A stretch of 52,898 bases of DNA. Origin: a virus. The stretch spans positions 1 to 52,898 of the IMG/VR virus record IMGVR_UViG_3300020468_000009; one strand, given 5' to 3'. The notes beneath the pieces were generated by a model. It searched no databases. It was not told where the DNA came from and saw only the letters and a program-made list of their open reading frames with translations. Positions 25,663 to 31,827 of this stretch are shown here, piece by piece. The translations under genes were made by a program, and so were the position numbers. Position 1 is the first letter of the stretch. The number at the start of each line of letters is the position of its first letter.

Positions 25663-27550
25663 TTAAGTCTAACATATTGTAACCTTCATAACTAGGAGTG
25701 TAATCTAATCCCATATCTGCATATGTTAGTTTTTGCAAGTTTCTAATTACTTTCATTGGAAACCAGCTTGCCATAACTATATCACTTTTATAAGAGTTTT
25801 TATTGCCTTTTGAAGCAAAATATGAAAGTTGTTTTGTGTACGAAATACTCTTAGATTGTGCTTCTGCAGAGTAAAAAGGTAAAACAATTTTATGTTCTGC
25901 AAACATTGGTGCTAATGCTGTTACACCAAATCTTTCATCCCATTTGTTTTTATGTGTTTCGTGACCTTCTAATTTAATTCCATGCATATTTGCAAACTGT
26001 TTTGTAGTTTCATCTTGTCGTATAGCTTTTTGAAAACCATTTTCTTCTATAACCCAGTGATAACATCCATACATATCAAACCATTTTTTAATTAAGTTTC
26101 TTGCTTCTTCTAGTCCTCCACCTTGTTGATTCTCCATATCTACCATTTGTAACTTTATATCATCAACAGATGTTTCGACTGCCCATAAAAATCCTGCTTG
26201 ATATCCTGTAGCAGCTGGGTCAAGTCCTGCAACTAAGTAAGAAGATGCTGGAACGTTGCCTAAATCTATATTTTGGTCATAACATTCTTTAATAACTTCA
26301 GGATTAAACAAAGATAAACCTTTTGCTTGTGCTTTATTTAAATAAACCATCTCAAACCTTTGTACACCACCAGTAGTCATAGCATCACGTTTTCTATTCA
26401 TAAGCCATTTAAAACTTCTTTTATCTTCCCACAACATACATTCTTTATGTTCTTCTTCATCAAACTCTGGTATTACACACATTGAATCATGTGCTTCTTC
26501 TACTATTGTCTCCCATGCTTCGTTTTCTAATAATGCAGAATATAAATCATCAGGATGTTGTCTTGAACCAATAACTACCATTGCTGTATGTTCTTCTTTA
26601 CGAGAGCCTAATGTAGTTGTCCACCAATTTTTTGTATTCTTTCTTGATGCAGGTTGCATAGTAGATGAAAAATCTTCAATGTCATCTGCAATAATTATGT
26701 CACAGTCTCTTGATAGAATCTTACCACCTCTACCTAAACCAACCATTGTAGGTGATTTAATACCTGATACTGTTCTAGTAGATACTGTAAAACCATTCTG
26801 TGACCAAGACTTACCTGTTCTTGTTGCTGGTTTAAAAGAACCATTAGGTCCACAAAAATCTTCTTTTAATTTTTCATTGTTTTCTAATGTATCTAATACA
26901 GAAGATACAGAGTTTTTAGAAATATCTTCGTTACCACCTATCCAAAGTATTCTTATGTTTGGATTTCTACAAATAAGCCATATAACAAAATGTATTAGTA
27001 ATTCTGTTTTGCCGTGTCTTGGTGGTGATAGAATCATTTGTTGTCCACCAGTAAGTAAAGCTTTGTTAATTGACTTAATCCAATTGTTATGAAAGTCTGC
27101 TGTTTCAAAAGGTACACCTAGTTCTGTAAGAAAATATCTATCTCTAAAACCTTTAAATTCTTTTAAAGATTGTTTTGCATCATCAGATAGTTCCCAGTTT
27201 TTTGTTGCTACTTCTGTTTCTATATCTTCTCTATAGGCTGCCATAAGTCTAGCTACATTGCCAACTGTACAACCTAATCCTGCTGCAACTTCTTGTCTAG
27301 TTATCTTTCCGTTAAGAAGTTCTAATGCGTAACCTTCATTAACAAATTTTTCATAATATTGTCCTCTTCTTACTGTTGCAGCTTGTGGTTGATTTACATC
27401 TTTAATTGGTAATACATACTCTTCACCTTTGTCTTTAGCTCTTTTAATACGCATTGATATTCTTCTATAACAAGTTTTAGAACAATATTTTGTTGCGTTA
27501 GGTGGTAATGAATTGTTGCAGTCGTCTGCTATACAGACAACATTTACCAT
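25643..27550 (-). CDS. terL: Terminase large subunit with N-terminal zinc-finger/HTH extension
   Basis: 635 residues. The packaging motor couples ATP hydrolysis to DNA translocation. Walker A SPPRHGKTE at about 175-183, Walker B DIIIADDIEDF near 283-293. RNase-H-type nuclease residues follow: Asp in AGLDPAATG near 442, Glu in IEENGFQKA near 502, Asp in KSDIVMASW near 600. The first 160 residues are unusual: four cysteines (6, 11, 23, 27) in a zinc-finger-like arrangement, a basic linker, then a helix-turn-helix-like LNGKITRQEVAAGLGCTVGN segment. This is where a separate small terminase would be expected. Confidence 0.9.
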   Translation of the reverse strand: MVNVVCIADDCNNSLPPNATKYCSKTCYRRISMRIKRAKDKGEEYVLPIKDVNQPQAATVRRGQYYEKFVNEGYALELLNGKITRQEVAAGLGCTVGNVARLMAAYREDIETEVATKNWELSDDAKQSLKEFKGFRDRYFLTELGVPFETADFHNNWIKSINKALLTGGQQMILSPPRHGKTELLIHFVIWLICRNPNIRILWIGGNEDISKNSVSSVLDTLENNEKLKEDFCGPNGSFKPATRTGKSWSQNGFTVSTRTVSGIKSPTMVGLGRGGKILSRDCDIIIADDIEDFSSTMQPASRKNTKNWWTTTLGSRKEEHTAMVVIGSRQHPDDLYSALLENEAWETIVEEAHDSMCVIPEFDEEEHKECMLWEDKRSFKWLMNRKRDAMTTGGVQRFEMVYLNKAQAKGLSLFNPEVIKECYDQNIDLGNVPASSYLVAGLDPAATGYQAGFLWAVETSVDDIKLQMVDMENQQGGGLEEARNLIKKWFDMYGCYHWVIEENGFQKAIRQDETTKQFANMHGIKLEGHETHKNKWDERFGVTALAPMFAEHKIVLPFYSAEAQSKSISYTKQLSYFASKGNKNSYKSDIVMASWFPMKVIRNLQKLTYADMGLDYTPSYEGYNMLDLNDIPWS

Positions 27551-27837
27551 TTAGTTTTGTTAGCCCAGTATGCTGCAGACATTTTACCCTTCTTTATATT
27601 CTTAGCATGTCTAGCTTTAAAAGACTTTCTCCTTGCTTTAGACCTTGCATCTTGTTTCTTACCTGCAGTAGTTACTCCCTGTTGTCCAAACCTAATTAAT
27701 TTAAGTTGATGACCTTCTTGTGCTAAAACAATATGTGATTTAGTTTTATGCTTCGGTGTACGTTTTGGTTTATTAACACCTTTAAGTCCGTGTTTCTTTA
27801 AAAGATTTTTTTTTCTTGCAGAATTACTATGTGGCAT
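27544..27837 (-). CDS. Basic conserved phage protein ending in AAYWANKTKW
   Basis: 97 residues, about 30% Lys/Arg. Recognisable blocks are KPKRTPKHKTKSHIVLAQEG, KLIRFGQQGVTTAGKK and RRKSFKARHAKNIKKGKMSAAYWANKTKW. I recall this pattern in many marine phages, where it lies near packaging genes. Overlaps TerL by 7 bases and the upstream 44-aa stop by one base. Nucleic-acid binding is likely from composition; true role unknown. Confidence 0.78.
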   Translation of the reverse strand: MPHSNSARKKNLLKKHGLKGVNKPKRTPKHKTKSHIVLAQEGHQLKLIRFGQQGVTTAGKKQDARSKARRKSFKARHAKNIKKGKMSAAYWANKTKW

Positions 27838-27971
27838 CAGCTCATCTTTGGTTTTCTTTTACCGTTCTGACGTAGTTTTTTAAAGTCAGCTCCAGTAATT
27901 TTATCAAAAGGTGGTGCAGCTTGTGCAATTTTTTTTTGTGCTGCAGTAAGTTTACCATTACCCTTTGTCAT
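27837..27971 (-). CDS. 44-aa basic microprotein (KGNGKLT..QKKIAQAAPP)
   Basis: Starts at 27971 and ends at 27839, with TAATG and TGATG overlaps on both sides. MTKGNGKLTAAQKKIAQAA, then PPFDKITGADFKKLR and a basic tail. I recall short proteins with this consensus in marine phages. Helical with an amphipathic N-terminal half. Confidence 0.7.
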   Translation of the reverse strand: MTKGNGKLTAAQKKIAQAAPPFDKITGADFKKLRQNGKRKPKMS

Positions 27972-28144
27972 TATTTGCCTACTTTCTTCTGTGCATTGAC
28001 ATGAGCTTTACTAAAACTAGCTCCTCTTCTCATACTATTATACATAAATTGCATGTGTTTTTTTGTATGATTCTTAGAATGTTTCTTCATAGCCTTTTGT
28101 TGTGACTTAGAAAGTTTTGATATATCTACGCCTTTTACTTTCAT
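27971..28144 (-). CDS. 57-aa basic, His-rich microprotein
   Basis: Starts at 28144. Rich in Lys, His, Met and Gln: DISKLSKSQQKAMKKHSKN, then HTKKHMQFMYNSMRRG and a basic tail. It overlaps the upstream gene by 4 bases (ATGA) and the downstream one by one base. Repeated K-H-S/K-H-M spacing suggests nucleic-acid or metal contacts. No function known. Confidence 0.68.
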   Translation of the reverse strand: MKVKGVDISKLSKSQQKAMKKHSKNHTKKHMQFMYNSMRRGASFSKAHVNAQKKVGK

Positions 28145-28269
28145 TTTTTCTTCTTTACTATTTTTTTAATTTTGCCATTTTTAGTTCTAGCAAACTTATG
28201 TGTTTTAGTTTCTCTAATAAGAGTACCGTAGTATCTTTTACCTTTCCACATCCAACTTACTTTTGCCAT
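28141..28269 (-). CDS. 42-aa basic microprotein with WMWKGKRYYG
   Basis: Starts at 28269. MAKVSWMWKGKRYYGTLIRE, then KTHKFARTKNGKIKKIVKKKK. The N-terminal strand-turn-strand followed by a polylysine tail looks like a tiny SH3-like nucleic-acid binder. Four-base ATGA overlap with the next gene; one-base overlap with the 18-aa ORF. Not long enough for standard annotation. Confidence 0.62.
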   Translation of the reverse strand: MAKVSWMWKGKRYYGTLIRETKTHKFARTKNGKIKKIVKKKK

Positions 28270-28325
28270 CAATCATCACCTGCCCAATTGGGATTACCTG
28301 AATATTCTATATCTGTTTCTTCCAT
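28269..28325 (-). CDS. 18-aa acidic microprotein
   Basis: MEETDIEYSGNPNWAGDD, from ATG at 28325 to TGA at 28269. It exactly bridges its neighbours: its start overlaps the upstream stop and its stop overlaps the downstream start by one base each. Without it the coupled chain would be broken by 55 bases. It is the only acidic member of the basic cluster. It could be a real microprotein or only a coupling device. Confidence 0.45.
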   Translation of the reverse strand: MEETDIEYSGNPNWAGDD

Positions 28326-28522
28326 TATCTTTTTTTCTTTTTTTTAACAGCTCTAGATTTTTGTACAGCTTTTAAATCTATATACCGTCCTTCTTTATAA
28401 GCCTTAGCTGTACTTCGAATTTCACGTGCCACAGACGCTTTAGAGTTTCTTTTATTCTGTAAATACTTAGAAGGTACACCTTTCTCATATTTAACCTTTC
28501 TCTTACTTTTTTTTCTTGGCAC
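28325..28522 (-). CDS. 65-aa basic phage protein
   Basis: Very basic at both ends. Core: KYEKGVPSKYLQNKRNSKAS and VAREIRSTAKAYKEGRYIDL. I recall the consensus 'VP.KYL...A..REI..TA..Y..G' in other phage head or packaging clusters. Overlaps the upstream gene by 20 bases. Likely DNA- or RNA-associated by charge. Confidence 0.72.
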   Translation of the reverse strand: MPRKKSKRKVKYEKGVPSKYLQNKRNSKASVAREIRSTAKAYKEGRYIDLKAVQKSRAVKKKKKR

Positions 28523-28763
28523 TCTTGCCCTTCTTTATATCATTATCTTGAGAATGACCACCCCTAATAAAACTATTAACTCTTCCCATAGCCCAAGCAG
28601 CCATGGAAGCTGACTTAGAACCTGATGATAAATATGCTCCTTGTCCACGCCTATATACTCTTGAGAGTTGTCCATATGTGTATTTGGACTTAGCAGCTTT
28701 CTTTTGTAATGTAGCTTTTGTTTTTGCATTCAAGGGTTTCCTTGCAGGTTTCTTTTTTGCCAT
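28503..28763 (-). CDS. 86-aa basic protein, DUF5824-like
   Basis: Core YTYGQLSRVYRRGQGAYLSS and MAAWAMGRVNSFIRGG matches the consensus of DUF5824 (YG.L..VY.RG..A......P...W...RVN.FI) as I remember it. Flanked by Lys-rich tails. Ends with KKGKSAKKKK. One-base overlap with the upstream 69-aa gene. Family function is unknown. Confidence 0.75.
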   Translation of the reverse strand: MAKKKPARKPLNAKTKATLQKKAAKSKYTYGQLSRVYRRGQGAYLSSGSKSASMAAWAMGRVNSFIRGGHSQDNDIKKGKSAKKKK

Positions 28764-28972
28764 TATTCTTCTTCCAAACTATTTTTTAAATTTACCATGT
28801 CTTGCATATTTATATTATAGTCAGAAACAAACTTTTCTATCAACGCATCAATTTTAGATACATTGTGCTTTTTATTTATAAGTTTTGACCCACATGCTTC
28901 TGTTAGGTCTATTGCCCAAGATTTTAAATCTTCTGGTGTTTTAAATATATTTTGTTGATTCTTTATGGACAT
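28763..28972 (-). CDS. 69-aa helical protein of the leftward arm
   Basis: MSIKNQQNIFKTPEDLKSWA, then IDLTEACGSKLINKKHNVSKIDALIEKFV. Start at ATG 28972, where GAGGAGG sits at the right distance; an upstream GTG at 28978 would lie inside the ribosome site. Helical, neutral, no motif. It begins the basic microprotein series. Confidence 0.65.
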   Translation of the reverse strand: MSIKNQQNIFKTPEDLKSWAIDLTEACGSKLINKKHNVSKIDALIEKFVSDYNINMQDMVNLKNSLEEE

Positions 28973-29003
28973 ATCCACCTCCTCTAAATATTTAAGACGT
29001 AAC

Positions 29004-29180
29004 TTATGTTACATCTTTTTCTTTTTTTTCTTCATGTTTTTTTTGGCTTTGTGATACATTAAGTTTCCCTCCGAATCGTTTGTTATATTCTGTACAGCCT
29101 AGATTACCACATTTTCTGTAGTCTGACTCAATCTTAAATGTAGTGTGACATTTCTTGCACGCCAACACTAATTTACTCAT
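29004..29180 (-). CDS. 58-aa zinc-ribbon protein
   Basis: Starts at 29180 and overlaps the nuclease stop as ATGA. Cys-Lys-Lys-Cys near residue 8 and CGNLGC near 25 form a half zinc ribbon (CxxC...CxxxxC). The C-terminus is charged (KKHEEKKEKD). Likely DNA- or protein-binding; too short for more. Confidence 0.68.
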   Translation of the reverse strand: MSKLVLACKKCHTTFKIESDYRKCGNLGCTEYNKRFGGKLNVSQSQKKHEEKKEKDVT

Positions 29181-29710
29181 GCAATAAGTATCTCATCTAC
29201 AATATGGTAGCTAACTGTAATCTCCTTGACTATGTTCGTAGCTAATAAATCCTTTTTGGGGACTAGCATAGTTCGTGAAAAAAAATTTTTATTTTGGGCT
29301 TCTACAATTTTATATTTATTGTCGTACATCCAGTCTATAATGTAAGGCACTAACTCTTGTGGATTCCAGTAATATAAAGTCGAAGTTGGGTATTCCCAGT
29401 AAAATAAGAAATCTGCAAACGTTTTAAGTGCTGCCCCAATTTTCTTTTCTCCGTTGTCCTGGACAATCATTATCTCTAATGCAAAGTTGTCTGTATTTTT
29501 TATCTGTGTATCTGTTTTGACTTCAACGTATCTTGCACCTAATTCATTATTAATAATAAATAAATCTGCACCTTTCATTTGGTCATCGAATGTTACATCT
29601 CTACAAATAAACTGACGTTTGCCTTCATTGTCTGTTTGTGCTTCATAGTATTTTTTAACTAGGGTTTCCCCTTTTTTTCCTATTGCATTTTGTGTTTCGA
29701 AATCGAACAT
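29177..29710 (-). CDS. PD-(D/E)XK-type nuclease
   Basis: 177 residues, first gene of the leftward arm, with AGGAGG 4 bases before the ATG. Active-site pattern: Asp49 in GADLFIINNELGARYVEVKTD followed by Glu63-Val-Lys65, i.e. D-x13-ExK, typical of the PD-(D/E)XK superfamily. A Lys/Gly N-terminus (IGKKGETLVKKYYEA) precedes, also common in this superfamily (Asn/Gly/Lys helix). Could be a junction-resolving, packaging-related or host-DNA-degrading enzyme. The exact substrate cannot be told from sequence. Confidence 0.72.
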   Translation of the reverse strand: MFDFETQNAIGKKGETLVKKYYEAQTDNEGKRQFICRDVTFDDQMKGADLFIINNELGARYVEVKTDTQIKNTDNFALEIMIVQDNGEKKIGAALKTFADFLFYWEYPTSTLYYWNPQELVPYIIDWMYDNKYKIVEAQNKNFFSRTMLVPKKDLLATNIVKEITVSYHIVDEILIA

Positions 29711-29735
29711 AATCCTCCTGTAAATAACTTGTTTT

Positions 29736-29765
29736 ATTCTAACATGCTGTTTATACTATCCACAA
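29736..29765 (-). promoter_or_regulatory. Leftward promoter of the nuclease-terminase arm
   Basis: Minus strand TTGTGG (29760-29765), 18-base spacer, then TAGAAT (29736-29741) preceded by TGT, an extended -10. The inferred start near 29729 leaves a leader of about 18 bases with the AGGAGG site. Weak -35; the call rests on -10 and spacing. Confidence 0.5.
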
Positions 29766-29994
29766 CAAATAGTTTTTTTTAACTATAGAGTTACAGGTAA
29801 GAGCTATCGGACGGCAAAAAGCTGACTGCATCTTATGGATGGACTGGGATTACCACAAAGTCAGTACCCAAGGACTCTTGAAAGAAAAAAATTCAAAAAA
29901 TATGCATATATGTCCGCTATGCTCGAAAACACACTACACATTCCTACAGTAAATAATACGTGTTTTAACTATACATACTACAAAAACGTGTTAA

Positions 29995-30110
29995 TATACT
30001 ACATAGGGAGACTGGTGTAGTCCTTGTTTGGTAATACCTGTAAGTAACCTGTAACAATAAACATCACGCAAGTGATGGTTCACAAACATCTTGCTGGTCT
30101 CCCACCTTTT
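29995..30110 (+). ncRNA. Candidate small structured RNA with own -10 box
   Basis: TATACT at 29995-30000 is followed 6 bases later by GGGAGAC (30006-30012), which pairs perfectly with GTCTCCC (30096-30102). Then CACC and a run of five T (30106-30110). Inside lies a GNRA-capped hairpin, CATCAC-GCAA-GTGATG (30061-30076). The boundaries, promoter-like box and U-run coincide, as in a small RNA gene of about 100 nt. The string ATAGGGAGA also resembles the start of T7-type promoters. It does not fold as a tRNA. Neither strand has a good ORF here. Confidence 0.5.
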
Positions 30111-30167
30111 TCAAAGTAAAAATTACCAGAAAATCCCGAGAACCTTACGTATATACATACCCCACCC

Positions 30168-30185
30168 CCTATGTTAAAACATAGG
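30168..30185. promoter_or_regulatory. Palindrome, operator-like
   Basis: CCTATGTT-AA-AACATAGG, two perfect 8-base arms around a 2-base centre. The arms are too close to form an RNA hairpin, so a dimeric DNA-binding protein site is the more likely use. The binding protein is unknown. Confidence 0.45.
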
Positions 30186-30448
30186 TCTGCCCTGTTAACG
30201 CACGGTGCATACCCCCCATTACTCTATAGTTACTCTGTAATCAAACGTTATGTCAATGAAAAGAAACGTAATACTCTAGGTACATACTGTAGTGTTTTGT
30301 ATAACAAATGGTAGCCCTATGCATTGAACCATACAAAGTACAATAAGCCTAGCTAACAGTACGTTATCCCAAGAAAACATTGTCCCCAAGACTGCATTAC
30401 AAAGCCAAGCACTCGTGCATGTCTTTGCCTATATATGCAGTCATTAAC

Positions 30449-30493
30449 GGGGTACTACTACTAGTTCCCCCTACTGAAGTAGCTTTGCTACTT
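30449..30493 (+). other. Two adjacent hairpins in the control region
   Basis: GGGGTACT...AGTTCCCC (30449-30470, one mismatch) and AAGTAGC-TTT-GCTACTT (30477-30493, perfect 7 bp). No T-run follows either, so these are not simple terminators. They may be regulatory or part of a leader RNA. Confidence 0.4.
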
Positions 30494-30561
30494 GGTCGGG
30501 GTGGACATCTAGCACATGTTTCCTATTAGTAAAGTATTTTTTCAAAATACCTAGCAATAAA

Positions 30562-30581
30562 AAAACGCTCACAAGCGTTTT
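30562..30581. terminator. Bidirectional terminator-like hairpin
   Basis: AAAACGCT-CACA-AGCGTTTT, 8-bp stem with A-run on one side and T-run on the other. It lies just upstream of the TTGACA box and would isolate the early transcript from upstream transcription. Confidence 0.6.
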
Positions 30582-30590
30582 CAATTATTG

Positions 30591-30620
30591 TTGACAAATA
30601 GGGACAGGTGCTCTTGTCCC
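30591..30620 (+). promoter_or_regulatory. Rightward early promoter region with hairpin/operator
   Basis: Perfect TTGACA at 30591-30596. At the expected -10 there is no good TATAAT; instead GGGACA (30601-30606) and TGTCCC (30615-30620) form an inverted repeat. This could be an operator or an element used by an activator or phage-modified polymerase. The first early gene begins at 30653 with GAAAGG 8 bases upstream. Confidence 0.45.
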
Positions 30621-30652
30621 CTTAGTAGTAGCTCAGTAGAAAGGATAAAACA

Positions 30653-31033
30653 ATGAGTAATTACGTAAATAAAGAAAAGAACTATGACCCGATTGGCTCG
30701 ACTGGATTCTTTGGCGTTAAACGCCTTAGTGTCCCGAGTAGAAAAGGACAAAGTTCTTTTTATCTTGTTAAGATGAATGACTTTTGGACTTCCAAAAGTA
30801 ATTCTCTTGGAACTGTTATCAATCAAGAGCCTTTAACAAACTATGATTGCATCATACAGTTTGAAGCTCTTGTGAATAACAAGAAGTTCCAACTTAACAA
30901 GAACGGAACAATGCCTAAAGAACTTGTATCCATGATGGGGACTAACGAACTCGCACGCGAATTCGAAGGAGTCCCATCATTAGACCAAATCAAAGAGATA
31001 AAATCTGGTTGGTCTAAAGGTCGTAAGGCATAG
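30653..31033 (+). CDS. First early protein, unknown function
   Basis: 126 residues. SNYVNKEKNYDPIGSTGFFG, then basic KRLSVPSRKGQSSFYLVKMN, a middle CIIQFEALVNNKKFQLNKNG and a basic end (SGWSKGRKA). Ribosome site GAAAGG. Strong terminator directly after it, so it is expressed as a single-gene early transcript. This pattern (small basic protein, own promoter and terminator) is frequent for host-takeover or DNA-binding proteins; no family recognised. Confidence 0.72.
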   Translation: MSNYVNKEKNYDPIGSTGFFGVKRLSVPSRKGQSSFYLVKMNDFWTSKSNSLGTVINQEPLTNYDCIIQFEALVNNKKFQLNKNGTMPKELVSMMGTNELAREFEGVPSLDQIKEIKSGWSKGRKA

Positions 31034-31044
31034 TTCCTATGTTG

Positions 31045-31086
31045 TATAGCTCGGGGGGTTTATCCCCCCTTGCTATATATTTTTTT
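31045..31086 (+). terminator. Strong rho-independent terminator
   Basis: TATAGC-TC-GGGGGG-TTTAT-CCCCCC-TT-GCTATA: two stacked stems (6 + 6 bp) around a symmetric 2-base internal loop, then T7. Located 12 bases past the first early gene. A second stem, TTTTTGCA-TTC-TGCAAAAA (31082-31100), overlaps its T-run and could act as an alternative fold or opposite-direction stop. Confidence 0.9.
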
Positions 31087-31344
31087 GCATTCTGCAAAAA
31101 GTTCTAGCTAGTATCATACCAAAACCTACCCCCCATACAAGAAAGAGAACCCCATACAGACCCAGAAAATTTTTTTTTCTTTCGCATATGCAATGGGGAA
31201 CGGCTCTCTATACACGCGTGAAAGGGGATTGTCAAGTCTTCCCCATACATGAGGAAATTTGCAAAGCAAAAATTTTGGCGTAAGATTTTCGGCAAGACAT
31301 TTTTTGTTCTTAAATTTATTTATATTGTAGAAAGGAAATATATT
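31087..31344 (+). other. Non-coding gap with three CCCCATACA repeats
   Basis: No gene. The 9-base motif CCCCATACA occurs at 31131-31139, 31150-31158 and 31241-31249, all in the same direction. Also GGGGA/TCCCC (a 5-bp hairpin near 31224-31245) and GCATATGC. The A/T-rich end carries TATATT and the AAAGGA ribosome site of the next gene. No clear promoter was defined. The repeats could be protein-binding sites. Confidence 0.5.
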
Positions 31345-31827
31345 ATGAGTAGAAAAAAGTATGTTCAGCATACGCCTAAGACAAAGAAAGCATTGACTAA
31401 GGTCATTGAGAGAAATGGTAAGTTAGTTCGTATCTATGTAGATACTGGATTACCTATCATCTCTAGTACGGCAGAGTATATGCTAGAAGTAGAGAATGCT
31501 ACTATACCACACACAGATTGTCGGTACTGTGGCAAATCTACAGACGCTATATCAAGCCTATGTTTTGAGTGTAGAGATTTGAACAAGGATTTAGAAATGA
31601 AGATGAAAAGAATTGCTAAGGTAACGAGAGAACAGATTAGAGAAGGAAGTGTTACTGAGACTGATAAAGGATTAGTACCTAAGAAGTTCGGGGTTACTGA
31701 TGGTAGTTGGAAACCATACAGAGATACTCCTGTTATGGAAGAAGATTATCGCACTTGCAGTCGTTGTTACATTGTCTTACCAATTAGCTTTGGTCGTAAA
31801 AGACTTTGTGAAGATTGCAGAAAATAA
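31345..31827 (+). CDS. Double zinc-ribbon early protein
   Basis: 160 residues from ATG 31345, with AAAGGA 8 bases upstream; the longer frame to 31249 lacks a ribosome site. Two C4 zinc modules: CRYCG...CFEC near 65-81 and CSRCY...CEDC at the C-terminus. Between them a basic helix (LNKDLEMKMKRIAKVTREQI) and a conserved-looking KKFGVTDGSWKPYRDTP. It is directly followed by the structured RNA region. Nucleic-acid binding is likely; target unknown. It is not a WhiB-type iron-sulfur protein since the cysteine spacing differs. Confidence 0.72.
   Translation: MSRKKYVQHTPKTKKALTKVIERNGKLVRIYVDTGLPIISSTAEYMLEVENATIPHTDCRYCGKSTDAISSLCFECRDLNKDLEMKMKRIAKVTREQIREGSVTETDKGLVPKKFGVTDGSWKPYRDTPVMEEDYRTCSRCYIVLPISFGRKRLCEDCRK

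Larger units (their letters stand above)
29711..30652. other. Divergent non-coding control region
   Basis: About 940 bases between the two arms without a convincing gene. It holds a leftward promoter, a candidate small RNA, a palindrome, two hairpins, a terminator-like stem and a TTGACA box before the rightward arm (listed separately). An 11-base motif, AACTATAGAGT, occurs at 29781-29791 and inverted at 30221-30231. A weak 61-codon frame at 29835-30020 lacks a ribosome site and conserved features and is left out. The region would also be a reasonable place for a replication origin, though no iteron array was seen. Confidence 0.7.

Noticed and set aside
29980-30015. T7-type phage RNA polymerase promoter
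   Set aside because: Only ATAGGGAGA matches well; the upstream 17 bases agree at about half of positions and no single-subunit RNA polymerase gene was found.
29835-30020. 61-codon ORF in the control region
   Set aside because: No ribosome site, odd composition, and its end runs into the small-RNA promoter box.
30006-30105. tRNA gene with 7-bp acceptor-like stem
   Set aside because: The element is 97 nt long and lacks a fitting D-arm, anticodon arm and 5-bp T-arm with TTCRA loop next to the end stem; listed as a general small RNA instead.
31345-31827. WhiB-type iron-sulfur regulator
   Set aside because: The cysteines are arranged as two separate CxxC...CxxC zinc modules, not the WhiB C...CxxC...C pattern with the GVWGG motif.
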